Assembly: GCA_051293835.1 (NCBI GenBank)
Contig: JBPKMA010000002.1
Span: forward strand, 186,001 to 250,000
DNA length: 64,000 nt
Reading direction: 5' to 3'
DNA from: DATLZU01 sp051293835
GTDB taxonomy: Bacteria > Nitrospirota > Nitrospiria > Nitrospirales > Nitrospiraceae
This document shows positions 35,609-44,350 of the stretch, in pieces; position 1 is the first letter of the stretch; each line of letters opens with the position of its first letter. The position numbers and the translations under genes were made by a program. The notes below the pieces were generated by a model that did no database searches, was not told the DNA's origin, and was given only the letters and a program-made list of their open reading frames with translations.

Positions 35609-36329
35609 CGCGGTCACCTCGTGTTTTGTTAAAGAGGTCCCAGCATGACGACATCGAGCGCCGCCTTGTCGCCCGTAGAGATGTGCCCAAGGGAGCAAAC
35701 CAGCACCCGCGGAAATTGACACCGCTCCATGGCTCCGACCTCGGTCTCCCTGCGGGAACGAAGCTCAGAAGGGAAGAGGGCAAGAGGCGGGCCAGGAGGT
35801 GCCTGGCAAGAAATAGGCCCACCCGAGGGAGCAAGTGGTCAAGCGCTCGGTCTTGATACGAAAAATCGGAAGGGCCTGGTCATCCGGGCAGCGAACGCAA
35901 CTGGCTGGGAGGACAAAAAATCGGCATAGGCTTGTCGCATGGATTTTCCTTCATTCCAGTGACGGAAAAGAACACGGCCTTGCGCGGTCTTCGATGCTCG
36001 TCGACCGCTCACTGCTCAGATCTCCGCGTCTGGCCTTTCTTATCTCCTGTCCCCCATCCCTCAAAATCGTCTCCTCGAGCCGGTTTGCGACCATTCCGAG
36101 ATATTGCTGCAGTTGCCTGTGTTCCTTAGCGGATCATCTATCTTTTCTGCTTCCCCAACGTTCAACTCGGCCGGATTTCCTCGTGTGCGGCACGGGACGC
36201 CGAGGAGCCCCCGCCCCTATCTCAGCGCATCAGCCCGTTGTGCTGTTTCCGTCATTTCTCGCCCGAAACGACTCCCGGAACCTTTTTCTCACTCCGGCCC
36301 CTTGACAACCCTGAAGCAGGTTCGGTGAA
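35609..36329. other. Intergenic region without a supported gene
   Basis: About 720 bases with only short overlapping frames on both strands and no domain that I recognise. It lies between a receiver relic and the REP-like arm and truncated bolA fragment, so decayed sequence is likely. Confidence 0.4.
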
Positions 36330-36330
36330 G

Positions 36331-36350
36331 AAAAGACTCCCGACCCCTTT
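36331..36350 (-). repeat. REP-like arm, copy 3
   Basis: AAAAGACTCCCGACCCCTTT is identical to 5197-5216 and complementary to 5031-5050, 31 kb away. No inverted partner was seen within the next several hundred bases, so this is a solo arm. The bolA-like fragment to its right loses similarity close to this arm. Confidence 0.7.
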
Positions 36351-36363
36351 TCATGCCTTCGAA

Positions 36364-36423
36364 GACCTGCGCATCCGGCAGGACCCGCCGGATGTAGGCG
36401 ACGAGCGCATCGCTGCTGATCAT
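36364..36423 (-). pseudogene. bolA-like 5' fragment
   Basis: ATG at 36423 opens MISSDALVAYIRRVLPDAQV, which aligns with residues 1-20 of the intact BolA at 6203-6463 (MITQDALTDYIRQVMPDAKV). Similarity ends 13 bases before the REP-like arm, and the frame then runs through the repeat. It is the truncated head of a second bolA-type gene. Confidence 0.6.
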
Positions 36424-36491
36424 GGAGAACCGGCCTCGGCTGACTGCCGGTTACGTTAGCGCAGGGCCGGCGCCTTCCGCAACAGGGCCGT

Positions 36492-37685
36492 TCAGGCGTC
36501 GCCCCGCCGGCCGTAGAGGAGTGTCACGTTGAGGCGCCGGCTCTCGTAGTCGTCCCTGAAGCAGCACGCATCGCTCTTGTGGAACAAATCAGAATTGAAG
36601 ATCACGGCCCGGTTCTGCCGGTGCGGAACCGTCACCGCCCGCGCCCCCTGCTTCTCCAGCCAGGCCAGGACCTCGGGCTCCTTGCGCTGGTCGTTATACT
36701 CCTTGAAGTTCCACTCCCGCGGGGCCTCCTTGTCCCAGACCACAAGCCCGCCATGGTCGGGGTCGAGGTTGGCCTCATCCGGCGTCAGCCAGAAGTTGAC
36801 GTTCACCGCCGCCGCGTCCGCATGCATGGCCAGCGCTTTCAAAGCGTTGTCCTGCTTGAACGACCAGGCCTGCATGAGCCGATGCTGCTTGAACACGCCA
36901 GGCAGCTTCAGGCGCAATTCTTCGGCAATCTGGAGGAGCAGCGGGCAGGCAAAACCGTCACCAAGGAAGGTGCCGAGGTAGCCGTTCGGGTAATCCTGTT
37001 TCCAGATGGTGGACTCCAGGCAGAACCGGCGCAGGGACGCCAGCGCGTCGGCCTTCAACAAATTGTCGACGACCACGATCTCTGGCTTGCCGGCGAGGTA
37101 GCGCGCTTCGATCGCCGCCGCGTCCAGCGCAGGGTTGACCGCGCCACCGGGGATGCGAGCACAGTCGGCAACGTAGAGGATTCGGTTGAACGACGGCGCG
37201 ATGGCTTCGGCTTCCTCCCGACTGAGCGGCATCCGCCAGGAAGCCTCCCGGTCCTGCGCCGCCCGCGCACGGAGGCGCTGGAGCATTTCGAGGTACTCCC
37301 GGTGCTCCTCACCCAGCCGCCCGCGCGCCATCAAGTACTCGACCTGTTCGGCATCGTGCTTCACACGCGCCTTCGAGACCGTCGCCTCCTGGATCGGCCG
37401 GCCGTGGTTATGCTTGATCTCCGCCGATGCCCGAAAATCTTCGACGGCGCGTTCCAGATCGCCCTGCCAGAGATAGGCGAACGCCCGGTCATAGTGGGCC
37501 TTCACATGGCCCGGTCTGAGAGCCAACGTGTCCGTGAAGGCCGCGATGGCTTCCTCCAGCTTCCCCTGGCCCCTCAGCGCCACGCCCAGATTGTTCCGGG
37601 CCTCGAGATGCTGGGGGTTGTACCGCAGCGCCTGCTCATACTCTGCAATCGCCTGCGCAACATGTCCCTGCTCTTTCCAGAGCAA
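36492..37685 (-). CDS. TPR plus 2OG-Fe(II) oxygenase-like protein, downstream segment of a frameshifted gene
   Basis: A 397-residue frame with about three TPR units (EQGHVAQAIAEYEQALRYNP, KLEEAIAAFTDTLALRPG, DLERAVEDFRASAE) and a C-terminal double-stranded beta-helix. This has HAD (AMHADAAAVNVNFWLTP), a distal His/Arg region (HRQNRAVIFNSDLFHKSD) and RRLNVTLLYG, as in prolyl-hydroxylase-like 2-oxoglutarate/Fe(II) enzymes. The upstream TPRs are in another frame (37636-38178). One extra G in CTGGAAAGAG near 37684 explains the split: without it the reading is AHNNLGVALKEQGHVAQAI. It may be a true pseudogene or a sequencing error. It would hydroxylate an unknown protein or small substrate. Confidence 0.65.
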   Translation of the reverse strand: MLWKEQGHVAQAIAEYEQALRYNPQHLEARNNLGVALRGQGKLEEAIAAFTDTLALRPGHVKAHYDRAFAYLWQGDLERAVEDFRASAEIKHNHGRPIQEATVSKARVKHDAEQVEYLMARGRLGEEHREYLEMLQRLRARAAQDREASWRMPLSREEAEAIAPSFNRILYVADCARIPGGAVNPALDAAAIEARYLAGKPEIVVVDNLLKADALASLRRFCLESTIWKQDYPNGYLGTFLGDGFACPLLLQIAEELRLKLPGVFKQHRLMQAWSFKQDNALKALAMHADAAAVNVNFWLTPDEANLDPDHGGLVVWDKEAPREWNFKEYNDQRKEPEVLAWLEKQGARAVTVPHRQNRAVIFNSDLFHKSDACCFRDDYESRRLNVTLLYGRRGDA

Positions 37686-38178
37686 CGCCGAGGTTATTGT
37701 GGGCTTCGGGAGAGGACGGGTTCAGCTTGATCGCCTGCCGGTAGGCCTCCTCGGCCCGGTCTGGGCGCCCTTGCTCCAGCAGCACGTTGCCGAGGTTCCC
37801 CCAGGCTTCCACATAGGCAGGGTTCAGCTTCACGGCGCGCCGGTAGGCGTCCCCAGCCTCATCGAGTTTCCCCTGCTTCTGCAGCACGACGCCCAGATTG
37901 AAGCAGTAGGGCGCCTTCGCGGAATCCTCTCGAATGGCGTCGGCGATGAGGCCGGCCGCCTCGTCGAGGCGGCCGGTCTTGTAGGCGATCAACCCCAGCA
38001 GGTGCAGCGAATCGGCGTGACGGGGCTGGTGGACGAGGATCTGCCGGTAGAGTTCCGCCGCCTGTTGCAGGCGGCCGGCCTGATGGTGGGCCAGGGCCTG
38101 GGAGAAGATCGGCTGCAGCGGACCCAGAGCCTGCGGTCCCTGCCGCTTGTCCTGTTTTCTCCGCTCGGCCCGATTCAT
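37636..38178 (-). CDS. TPR protein, upstream segment of the frameshifted TPR-oxygenase gene
   Basis: A 180-residue frame starting at ATG 38178 (MNRAERRKQDKRQG) with about four TPR units: FSQALAHHQAGRLQQAAELY, HLLGLIAYKTGRLDEAAGLI, NLGVVLQKQGKLDEAGDAYR and NLGNVLLEQGRPDRAEEAYR. It overlaps the downstream segment at 37636-37685 in a different frame and degenerates after ALERAG, exactly where the downstream segment takes over. The intact product would be about 560 residues: seven or more TPRs followed by an oxygenase domain. Confidence 0.65.
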   Translation of the reverse strand: MNRAERRKQDKRQGPQALGPLQPIFSQALAHHQAGRLQQAAELYRQILVHQPRHADSLHLLGLIAYKTGRLDEAAGLIADAIREDSAKAPYCFNLGVVLQKQGKLDEAGDAYRRAVKLNPAYVEAWGNLGNVLLEQGRPDRAEEAYRQAIKLNPSSPEAHNNLGVALERAGTCCAGDCRV

Positions 38179-38314
38179 GGCTGTAGGCTAGGACGGTAGT
38201 GGAAGCCTGTCAAGGCGGGCTTGCGCGGAGACGGCCCTCCCCGCCACAATAGTCGCCGAGATGACGGCCCGCACCAGTCCGGTGCGGACCCATTCGCCGA
38301 CCAGGAGGCAGACC

Positions 38315-39270
38315 ATGCGAGAGACACGTGGCTATGCGCCATGAGCGCCGGGGCGCCCCTGGCACCCTTCACCTTTTTTTTCCGCCGGGACCCAGGTCCG
38401 CACGACGTCCTCGAAATCAGGGGAACGGTCGCGCAAGTGGGCGCGAAGGTGAAGCGATTCAGGCCCGGCGACCTAGTCGGGGTCGGCTGCTTCGTGGACT
38501 CCTGCCGGACCTGCCCCTCGTGCAGGCGGGGCGAGGAGCAGTACTGCGAGACGCACACGGCCTGGACCTATAACGGCACGGAGATGGACCGGAAGACACC
38601 GACCTACGGCGGCTATTCGACGCAGGTCGTCGTGGATGAGCGTTACGTGCTGCGCATGCCGAAGGCGTTGCCGCCGGAGCAGGCCGCGCCCCTGCTCTGC
38701 GCCGGCATCACCACCTACTCGCCGCTTCGGCGCTGGAAGGCGGGCCGCCGCCACACGCTGGCCGTCGTCGGCCTCGGCGGCCTCGGCCACATGGCCGTGA
38801 AGATCGGCGCCGCCCTGGGCGCGACGGTGACGGTCCTGAGTCACCCGGAAAAGAAACGGCAGGACGCGAAGCGGCTCGGCGCCGCCGAGTTCGTCGTCGT
38901 GTCCGATCCGGCCTCGCTCGCTGCGCTCGACCGGCGGTTCGATTTCATCCTCGACACGGTCTCGGCCTTCCACGACGTCAACGCCTACCTGGAGACGCTC
39001 AAGACCGACGGCACGATGACCCTCGTGGGCGCGCCCGACAAACCCCTCGCGCTCAACGGACTCCCCCTCGTCGTGCGCCGCAGACGGCTCGTCGGCTCGT
39101 GCATCGGCGGCATCTCGGAGACACAGGAGATGCTTGATTTCTGCGCCCGGCATCGCCTGTCCGCCGATGTCGAAGTGATTCCCATCCAGGAAGTCAACGC
39201 CGCCTACGAGCGCGTGTTCCGCGGAGACGTGCGGTATCGGTTCGTCATCGATCTGCCGTCGCTGAAGTGA
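38315..39270 (+). pseudogene. Zinc alcohol dehydrogenase (YahK/Ahr-like), internally deleted
   Basis: AGGAGG (38304-38309) and ATG at 38315 mark the original start, but that frame ends after MRETRGYAP. ATG at 38341 resumes in frame with SAGAPLAPFTF. After GPHDVLEIRG the sequence jumps to TVAQVGAKVKRFRPGDLVG: about 30 residues containing the catalytic-zinc cysteine (GVCHSD) and the GHE histidine of this family are missing. The structural-zinc cysteines (DSCRTCPSCRRGEEQYC), the NAD(P) loop VVGLGGLGHMAVK and the C-terminus YRFVIDLPSLK remain. The product could not bind the catalytic zinc. Confidence 0.75.
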
Positions 39271-39273
39271 GTG

Positions 39274-40111
39274 TTACAGCCCGATCGTTTCGATCAGCCG
39301 GAGATCGTCTGGGGACAGCGTGAACTGCTCGCAGTTGAGATCCTCTCTCATGTGCTGGGGGTTCGTGGTGCCCGTCAACGGCAGCATCCCGATTTGCATG
39401 GCGAATCGAAACACGACCTGCGCGACACCGACGTTGAACCGTTCGGCGATAGCCCGTACCGCCGGGTCGGCTAGCACCTGACGATTGGCAGTCAACAGGG
39501 AAAATCCCTGGTAGACGATGCCGCGCGCCCGGCAGTTGTCTCACACCGCCCGATCCCATCCGAGCGCGGCGTAACAGCGGTTCTGCACGACCATCGGCCT
39601 GTGCCGGGCCCGCTCGCAGAGGAGCGCAAGCTGGTCGGCCGTCACGTTGCTGATCCCGATCAGTCGGGTCTTCCCCTCGTCATAGAGCCCTTCGATGGCT
39701 GCCCAGACCTCCCATCTGCGGCTCCCAATCCATGACGCGAATAGGGTCCGTGCAAGAGATATGAATCGAGGTAGTCCGTGTGGAGGTGCGCCAGCGAGCT
39801 GTCGAAGGACTGCCTCACCGCGTCGTGAGATCGGCCTTGGGATCATAAGGCGTGCGGCGGTCCTGACCGCTGGCCGGGGTGAACTTGGTCTGGAGGAACA
39901 GCGACTCCCGCGCGATCCCCCACCGCGCCAGGGCCAGCAACGCGTCTCCGACCAGCGCCTCTTCGTAGTGAATCAACTGGTTGGCCGTGTCGAGGGCCCG
40001 GAAGCCCGCCTCCACGGCCAGTTGGACGAGGTGCGTCGTGGCCTCCTTCTTCCACGCGGTGCCGTACATCCAGGACGGAAGCAACACGTTGTTATAGGTC
40101 TTCAAGGGCAT
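39274..40111 (-). pseudogene. Aldo/keto reductase with frameshifts and a nonsense codon
   Basis: ATG at 40111 starts MPLKTYNNVLLPSWMYGTAW, then AGFRALDTANQLIHYEEALVG (catalytic-site aspartate and tyrosine region) and LFLQTKFTPASGQD. The frame ends near 39815. A second frame gives LAHLHTDYLDSYLLHGPYSR (catalytic histidine region) and a third gives YDEGKTRLIGISNVTADQL and QNRCYAALGWDRAV, followed by an in-frame TGA where arginine is expected. The frame resumes with CRARGIVYQGFSLLTANRQ and ends TLSPDDLRLIETIGL. It is convergent with the broken dehydrogenase, 3 bases apart. Confidence 0.75.
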
Positions 40112-40261
40112 GATGCAGCCTCTGGAGATACTCGCATACCCCTGTTCCCCGTTTCCTGTCCAGTCGTGCCAGAATCTCGTGCCGGAGGATTGACGTTGAG
40201 CGGGCGACGTGGTTGATAATCAGCCCCTGTCAATTGCCTAAAGACCACCAAGGAGGCTCGC

Positions 40262-40696
40262 ATGCTGCGGACGATCGGATTGCTGACCCTCTCGATGCTG
40301 CTGATTGGACTCTCCGGCTGCAGTTATCTCTTCTATCCCCGCGCGAAGGAGTTCGCGGCCAAGGCGAAGGGCGACACCGGCGTGGACACGCTGATCAACC
40401 TGTCCGCCATGATGGAGACCAGCGCCAAGGCTGCGAAGGGTGGCAAGGGATACGATCAACCCCTCGACGATCTCCACAATCAGCTCCACGCGCTGATGGA
40501 TTCGTTCTGCGACGTGACGGAGGCCCAGTCGAAGACGCCGGCCTATACGCTGGCCGTGACGCACAAGAAGGAACTCGGCGCGGTTTTCGGACGGCTGTGG
40601 AAATTCAAGGACGACCAGCCGCAGCGGGACCAGCATCTCGATCTGCTCGTCGCCGAGCTGAAAGAACTGCGCGAAACCTTGCAAACGCTGAAGTGA
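40262..40696 (+). CDS. Small hypothetical lipoprotein
   Basis: A 144-residue protein with a lipoprotein signal peptide (lipobox LSGC, acylated cysteine about residue 20) and a helical, charged mature part (KEFAAKAKGD, KKELGAVFGRLWKFKDD, AELKELRETLQTLK) likely to form a helical bundle on the periplasmic face of a membrane. Start ATG follows AAGGAGG. No enzymatic motif. The methyltransferase gene begins 52 bases downstream. Confidence 0.75.
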   Translation: MLRTIGLLTLSMLLIGLSGCSYLFYPRAKEFAAKAKGDTGVDTLINLSAMMETSAKAAKGGKGYDQPLDDLHNQLHALMDSFCDVTEAQSKTPAYTLAVTHKKELGAVFGRLWKFKDDQPQRDQHLDLLVAELKELRETLQTLK

Positions 40697-40748
40697 CATC
40701 CCGGAGCCACTGGTCATCAACTCTTGATCCACAGGGGAGACATTTCGC

Positions 40749-41609
40749 ATGACGCAGCCCCAGACACCGCAGCAGGTAATCGAAAGCCAACGGCAGGACT
40801 GGAATCGTGTGGCCAGCGGCTGGGAAAAGTGGGACCGGCTGTTCGACGAGCAGATGGCGTTTCTGAACCATCGGCTGGTGGCCGACGCGCGGCTCCGACC
40901 GGGGATGCGCGTGCTCGATCTCGGGTCCGGCACCGGCTATCCCGCACTGCTGGCCGCGCAGATAGTCGGGCCGGACGGCGCCGTGATGGGTATTGATCTC
41001 GCCGAGCGGATGCTGGACGTGGCGCGCCGCAAGGCCTCGTCGCTGGGCCTCGCGAACGCTGCCTTTCAGACCGGCGACGCGACCGCGCTCCCGTTCGACG
41101 CGAACTCGTTCGACGCCGTGACGAGCCGCTTCTGCCTGATGTTCCTGCCGGATATTCCTCAAGCCACTTCCGAGATCTCCCGCGTTCTGAAGCCTAGTGG
41201 CTGGCTGGCGTCCGCCGTCTGGTCCGCGCCGGAGAAGAATCCCTCGATCGCGCTCTCGATGGCTGCGATCCGGCAGGTCGTCGAGCTGCCGCCGCCCGAC
41301 CCGACCGCGCCCGGCATCTTCCGGCTTGCCAAGCCGGGAGATCTTGCCGGGATGTTGCAGCAGGCCGGATTGACCGACGTGGCGGAGCAGGAGTTTCTCG
41401 CCGAATGGTCCTACGCCTCCGCCGAGGAGTATTACACGAGCCTTCTGGAAGTCGCAGCGCCGATCCAGAACCTCATGACGAAGCTTTCGGATGCGCAAAA
41501 GCAGGAAGTCAGGCGCCTGATCATCCAGGCCGCGTTGCAGTACCGGCGGGGCGACCGGATCGTCTTTCCCTTCGCCGTCCGGTTCGTGTCGGCGCGCAAG
41601 CCGCTCTGA
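40749..41609 (+). CDS. Class I SAM-dependent methyltransferase (UbiE-like)
   Basis: A 286-residue cytosolic methyltransferase. Motif I VLDLGSGTGYPALLAAQ (about 57-73), the acidic ribose-binding residue in GIDLAERML (about 83-91), GDATALPFDANSFDAV (about 112-127, motif II-III region) and a C-terminal region of helices plus IVFPFAVRFVSARKP. The overall pattern is UbiE/COQ5- or UbiG-like, but the acceptor cannot be deduced. It is followed after 8 bases by a TfoX-N gene and may share transcription with it. Confidence 0.85.
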   Translation: MTQPQTPQQVIESQRQDWNRVASGWEKWDRLFDEQMAFLNHRLVADARLRPGMRVLDLGSGTGYPALLAAQIVGPDGAVMGIDLAERMLDVARRKASSLGLANAAFQTGDATALPFDANSFDAVTSRFCLMFLPDIPQATSEISRVLKPSGWLASAVWSAPEKNPSIALSMAAIRQVVELPPPDPTAPGIFRLAKPGDLAGMLQQAGLTDVAEQEFLAEWSYASAEEYYTSLLEVAAPIQNLMTKLSDAQKQEVRRLIIQAALQYRRGDRIVFPFAVRFVSARKPL

Positions 41610-41617
41610 GAAAATCC

Positions 41618-41968
41618 GTGCCCGCGAAGCAGGACGACTTCAAGGATTTCGTGCTCGATCAGTTATCAGGCCTGCGCGGCGTCACCTGCCGTTCCATGTT
41701 CGGCGGCTACGGGCTTTATCAAGATGGCGTCTTCTTCGGCATCATCCACAAGGGCCGGCTCTTCTTCAACACGGACGAGGCAAGCCGTGAGGCCTATATC
41801 GAACAGGGCATGAAACCGTTCCGGCCCAGCGCCAAGCAGACGCTCAAGACCTACTACGAAGTGCCGGTGGATATCATCGAGGATCAGGAGCGACTCACTG
41901 AGTGGGCAATGCAAGCCGCCCGATCCAACTCGACGGCCGCCGCGAGCACAGCGAAAGTCAGGAGATGA
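41618..41968 (+). CDS. TfoX N-terminal domain protein
   Basis: A 116-residue protein from GTG at 41618, in the TfoX_N family (RSMFGGYGLYQDGVFFGII, about 26-44; RLFFNTDEASREAY; YYEVPVDIIEDQERL). The family is named for the competence regulator TfoX/Sxy, but stand-alone N-domains are of unknown function. It lies 8 bases after the methyltransferase, with no separate promoter seen. The last 15 residues are low complexity. Confidence 0.75.
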   Translation: MPAKQDDFKDFVLDQLSGLRGVTCRSMFGGYGLYQDGVFFGIIHKGRLFFNTDEASREAYIEQGMKPFRPSAKQTLKTYYEVPVDIIEDQERLTEWAMQAARSNSTAAASTAKVRR

Positions 41969-41989
41969 GCCGACGTGCCAGCCGGTCCG

Positions 41990-42532
41990 TCAATACACGA
42001 TCACTGTATCGGCTGAAGTCATAAGTTGCACCATCCGGTCCAGCGGGACCGGAGTCACTGCAGAGGCGACCCGAGTCGGATCGATCTTATACAGCAGCAT
42101 CATGGTCTGATTCCCATAGATTTCGACGCCCAGCTTGTTCTTGAGAAAGTCGAAATACTCGCCGTAATTGTGCGGGATCTGCTCCAGCGGCACACCCATC
42201 TGTTCGGAGAGACTTTGCCGTTCTCGCTCGGGCAGACCAGCGCGATCGAGCGCGGTTGAGTCTGATCCGATCAACCCTCTGAACCACCCAAATCCTTTCG
42301 TCACTGACGTCACAGCACTGGCATCCACCAGGATCGTGACTTTGTGGCCCGCCTTGACCGCCGCCCACGCCACGTTAGGGACCGCACAGATCTGGGCATC
42401 GTCCAGGGCGAGTGAGGTTTTCATGTGGATCAGAACTCGCTTTGCAGCGGCTTCTTGAGCTTCGACTGTCGCGGCTTCGAGCAAGACACTGCCGAGGGCG
42501 AGGACCATCACGGTGACAAGCGATCGCCTCAT
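41990..42532 (-). CDS. Secreted DsrE-like protein at the end of the mer operon
   Basis: A 180-residue protein with a signal peptide (about 1-25, cleavage after VEA or EAQ) and a DsrE/peroxiredoxin-like fold: RVLIHMKTSLALDDAQIC, AWAAVKAGHKVTILVDASAV and the C-terminal strand VQLMTSADTVIVY. One cysteine (in QICAVPN) remains in the mature part. It is the last gene of the leftward mer group, 39 bases from merA. Its role is unknown; a periplasmic sulfur or metal function is a guess from family and context. Confidence 0.72.
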   Translation of the reverse strand: MRRSLVTVMVLALGSVLLEAATVEAQEAAAKRVLIHMKTSLALDDAQICAVPNVAWAAVKAGHKVTILVDASAVTSVTKGFGWFRGLIGSDSTALDRAGLPERERQSLSEQMGVPLEQIPHNYGEYFDFLKNKLGVEIYGNQTMMLLYKIDPTRVASAVTPVPLDRMVQLMTSADTVIVY

Positions 42533-42571
42533 GGTTCAATCTCCTGGTTGGTGTTGAACTGTTGGATGGTG

Positions 42572-44236
42572 TCAAGCCGCGCAGCAAGACAGCTTGCTCA
42601 CATCCTTTTTGAAGGTCAGCGCGGCCAGTTTGAGTCCTTCTGCCATGGTCAGATAGGGATGAAACGTGTCGGCGAGATCCTGCACGCTCAGCCCGAAGCG
42701 GATCGCCAGCGTCGCCTCCTGGATCACTTCTCCCGCCTCCGCCGCGAGCACATGTGCGCCGAGCAACCGGCCGGTGCCTTCTTCGGCCACCAGTTTGATC
42801 AGGCCTTTGGTGTTCCGAGCGGCCAACGCGCGCGGGACATGCTGAAGAGAGAGGACGGCAGTCTGCACACGGAGACCTTGTTCCTTGGCCTGACGTTCGG
42901 TGAGGCCCACACTGGCGATCTGCGGATCAGTGAACGTGACGTGCGGCAAGGCGGTGAGATCGAAGATTCTGGCGACGCCGGTGAGGGCGTTCTCGGCCGC
43001 CAGTCCACCAGCATAGGCGGCCACGTACACGTACATGGGATCGCCGATGCAGTCGCCGGCCGCATAGATGTCCGGGTTGGTGGTCTGTAAATAGTCGTTC
43101 ACTACGATCTCGGCTTTCGCTCCCACCTTCACACCTGCCGCTTCCAGCCCGTATCCGCTGGTGTTCGGGCGTCGGCCGGTCGCGACCAAGAGACGCTCCG
43201 CCCGGCAGATCTCCGCCTTCCCGTTCGTTTCGGTGTGCACGAGGTATTCTCCCTCTTGGCGCTCGACCCGAGTGATTCGGACGTTCGTGCAGATTCGGAC
43301 TTTTTCGTCTTCCAGATAGCGAACGAGCGCCTGCCCGATCTCCGGCTCCTCTGCTCTCGCCACATGCGGCCCGGATTCCAGCACCATCACCCGGACCCCG
43401 AACCGGGTAAAGAGCTGCGCGAACTCCAGACCGATACTGCCGCCTCCGATGATGATCATCGACGCCGGCAGCGCATCCAGGCTGAGGGCCTGCTCACTGT
43501 CGAGAAAGCCCGCTTCGTGAAGTCCCGGTATCGGCGGCACCCAAGGCGAAGAGCCGGTCGCGACGAGGATCTTCTCCGGCTCATAGACAGTGCCATCGAC
43601 GCGCACCCGTCGTCCGCCTAAGAGCTGAGCTTCGCCCCGGATGATCGTGATGTTCGGATAGACGGCGGCGACATCGACATACTTCCCTTGGCGCAAGGCG
43701 GCGACCAGTTCATCCTTCTGCCGGACCACCCGCTGCCAGTCGGAGGGAGGCGGACAGGCCGTGAGTCCCTCGAATTGCGGGTAGGCTGAGTGGTAGCAGA
43801 GCTCGGCGGCTTTGATCAGCGTCTTCGACGGCACGCAGCCGATGTTGACGCAAGTGCCGCCGATCGTCCCTTTCTCCACGATAGCCACCCGTGCTCCGAG
43901 CTCCGCCCCCTTGATCGCCGCGGCAAAGGCCGCTGACCCGCCGCCGATCGTCAGCAGGTCGTATCCCTTCCCTCCAGAGACAGGCACGTTGTGCGGAAGT
44001 TCCACTTCGCGGCGTTCAGCAAGCACGGCGCGATAGCCCGCCTTTTGGACTGCGCCTACCAGGTCGGCGTTTGTCACTCCCGTCTTGGCAACCACCGTTG
44101 CCTGTCCCGTCCGCCAGGAACCCACTGTGGCCCGTTCCACGCCTGGCACAGCCTTGAGCGCTTCGATCACATGCCGGGCACAGCCATCACAGGTCATGCC
44201 CTCGATTCGCAATATGATCTGAACCCGGTCTCTCAC
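42572..44236 (-). CDS. merA: Mercuric reductase
   Basis: A 554-residue flavoenzyme that reduces Hg(II) to volatile Hg(0) with NADPH in the cytosol. An N-terminal heavy-metal-associated domain has GMTC16DGC19. The FAD loop is LLTIGGGSAAFAAAIKGAEL. The redox-active pair is C129-VNIG-C134 in GGTCVNIGCVPSK, followed by NAD-domain motif IIIGGGSIGLEFAQLF and the dimerisation domain. The C-terminal vicinal pair C551-C552 (SCCAA) hands Hg(II) to the active site. All key residues are present. It lies far from merR, with merF and the CopZ-like gene before it. Confidence 0.95.
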   Translation of the reverse strand: MRDRVQIILRIEGMTCDGCARHVIEALKAVPGVERATVGSWRTGQATVVAKTGVTNADLVGAVQKAGYRAVLAERREVELPHNVPVSGGKGYDLLTIGGGSAAFAAAIKGAELGARVAIVEKGTIGGTCVNIGCVPSKTLIKAAELCYHSAYPQFEGLTACPPPSDWQRVVRQKDELVAALRQGKYVDVAAVYPNITIIRGEAQLLGGRRVRVDGTVYEPEKILVATGSSPWVPPIPGLHEAGFLDSEQALSLDALPASMIIIGGGSIGLEFAQLFTRFGVRVMVLESGPHVARAEEPEIGQALVRYLEDEKVRICTNVRITRVERQEGEYLVHTETNGKAEICRAERLLVATGRRPNTSGYGLEAAGVKVGAKAEIVVNDYLQTTNPDIYAAGDCIGDPMYVYVAAYAGGLAAENALTGVARIFDLTALPHVTFTDPQIASVGLTERQAKEQGLRVQTAVLSLQHVPRALAARNTKGLIKLVAEEGTGRLLGAHVLAAEAGEVIQEATLAIRFGLSVQDLADTFHPYLTMAEGLKLAALTFKKDVSKLSCCAA

Positions 44237-44350
44237 GTTGACCCCTCCTCAACAAAGGAGTTTCGTTCACACCTCAATCAGTCGCAGATATTCCCAGTCT
44301 GCATCTCTCATGAACGAAACAGGTTCGACCGGTTGGGATTGAGACGTGAC

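Noticed and set aside
36579..37730. A 383-codon plus-strand open frame
   Set aside because: It lies antisense to the TPR-oxygenase gene and shows no domain.
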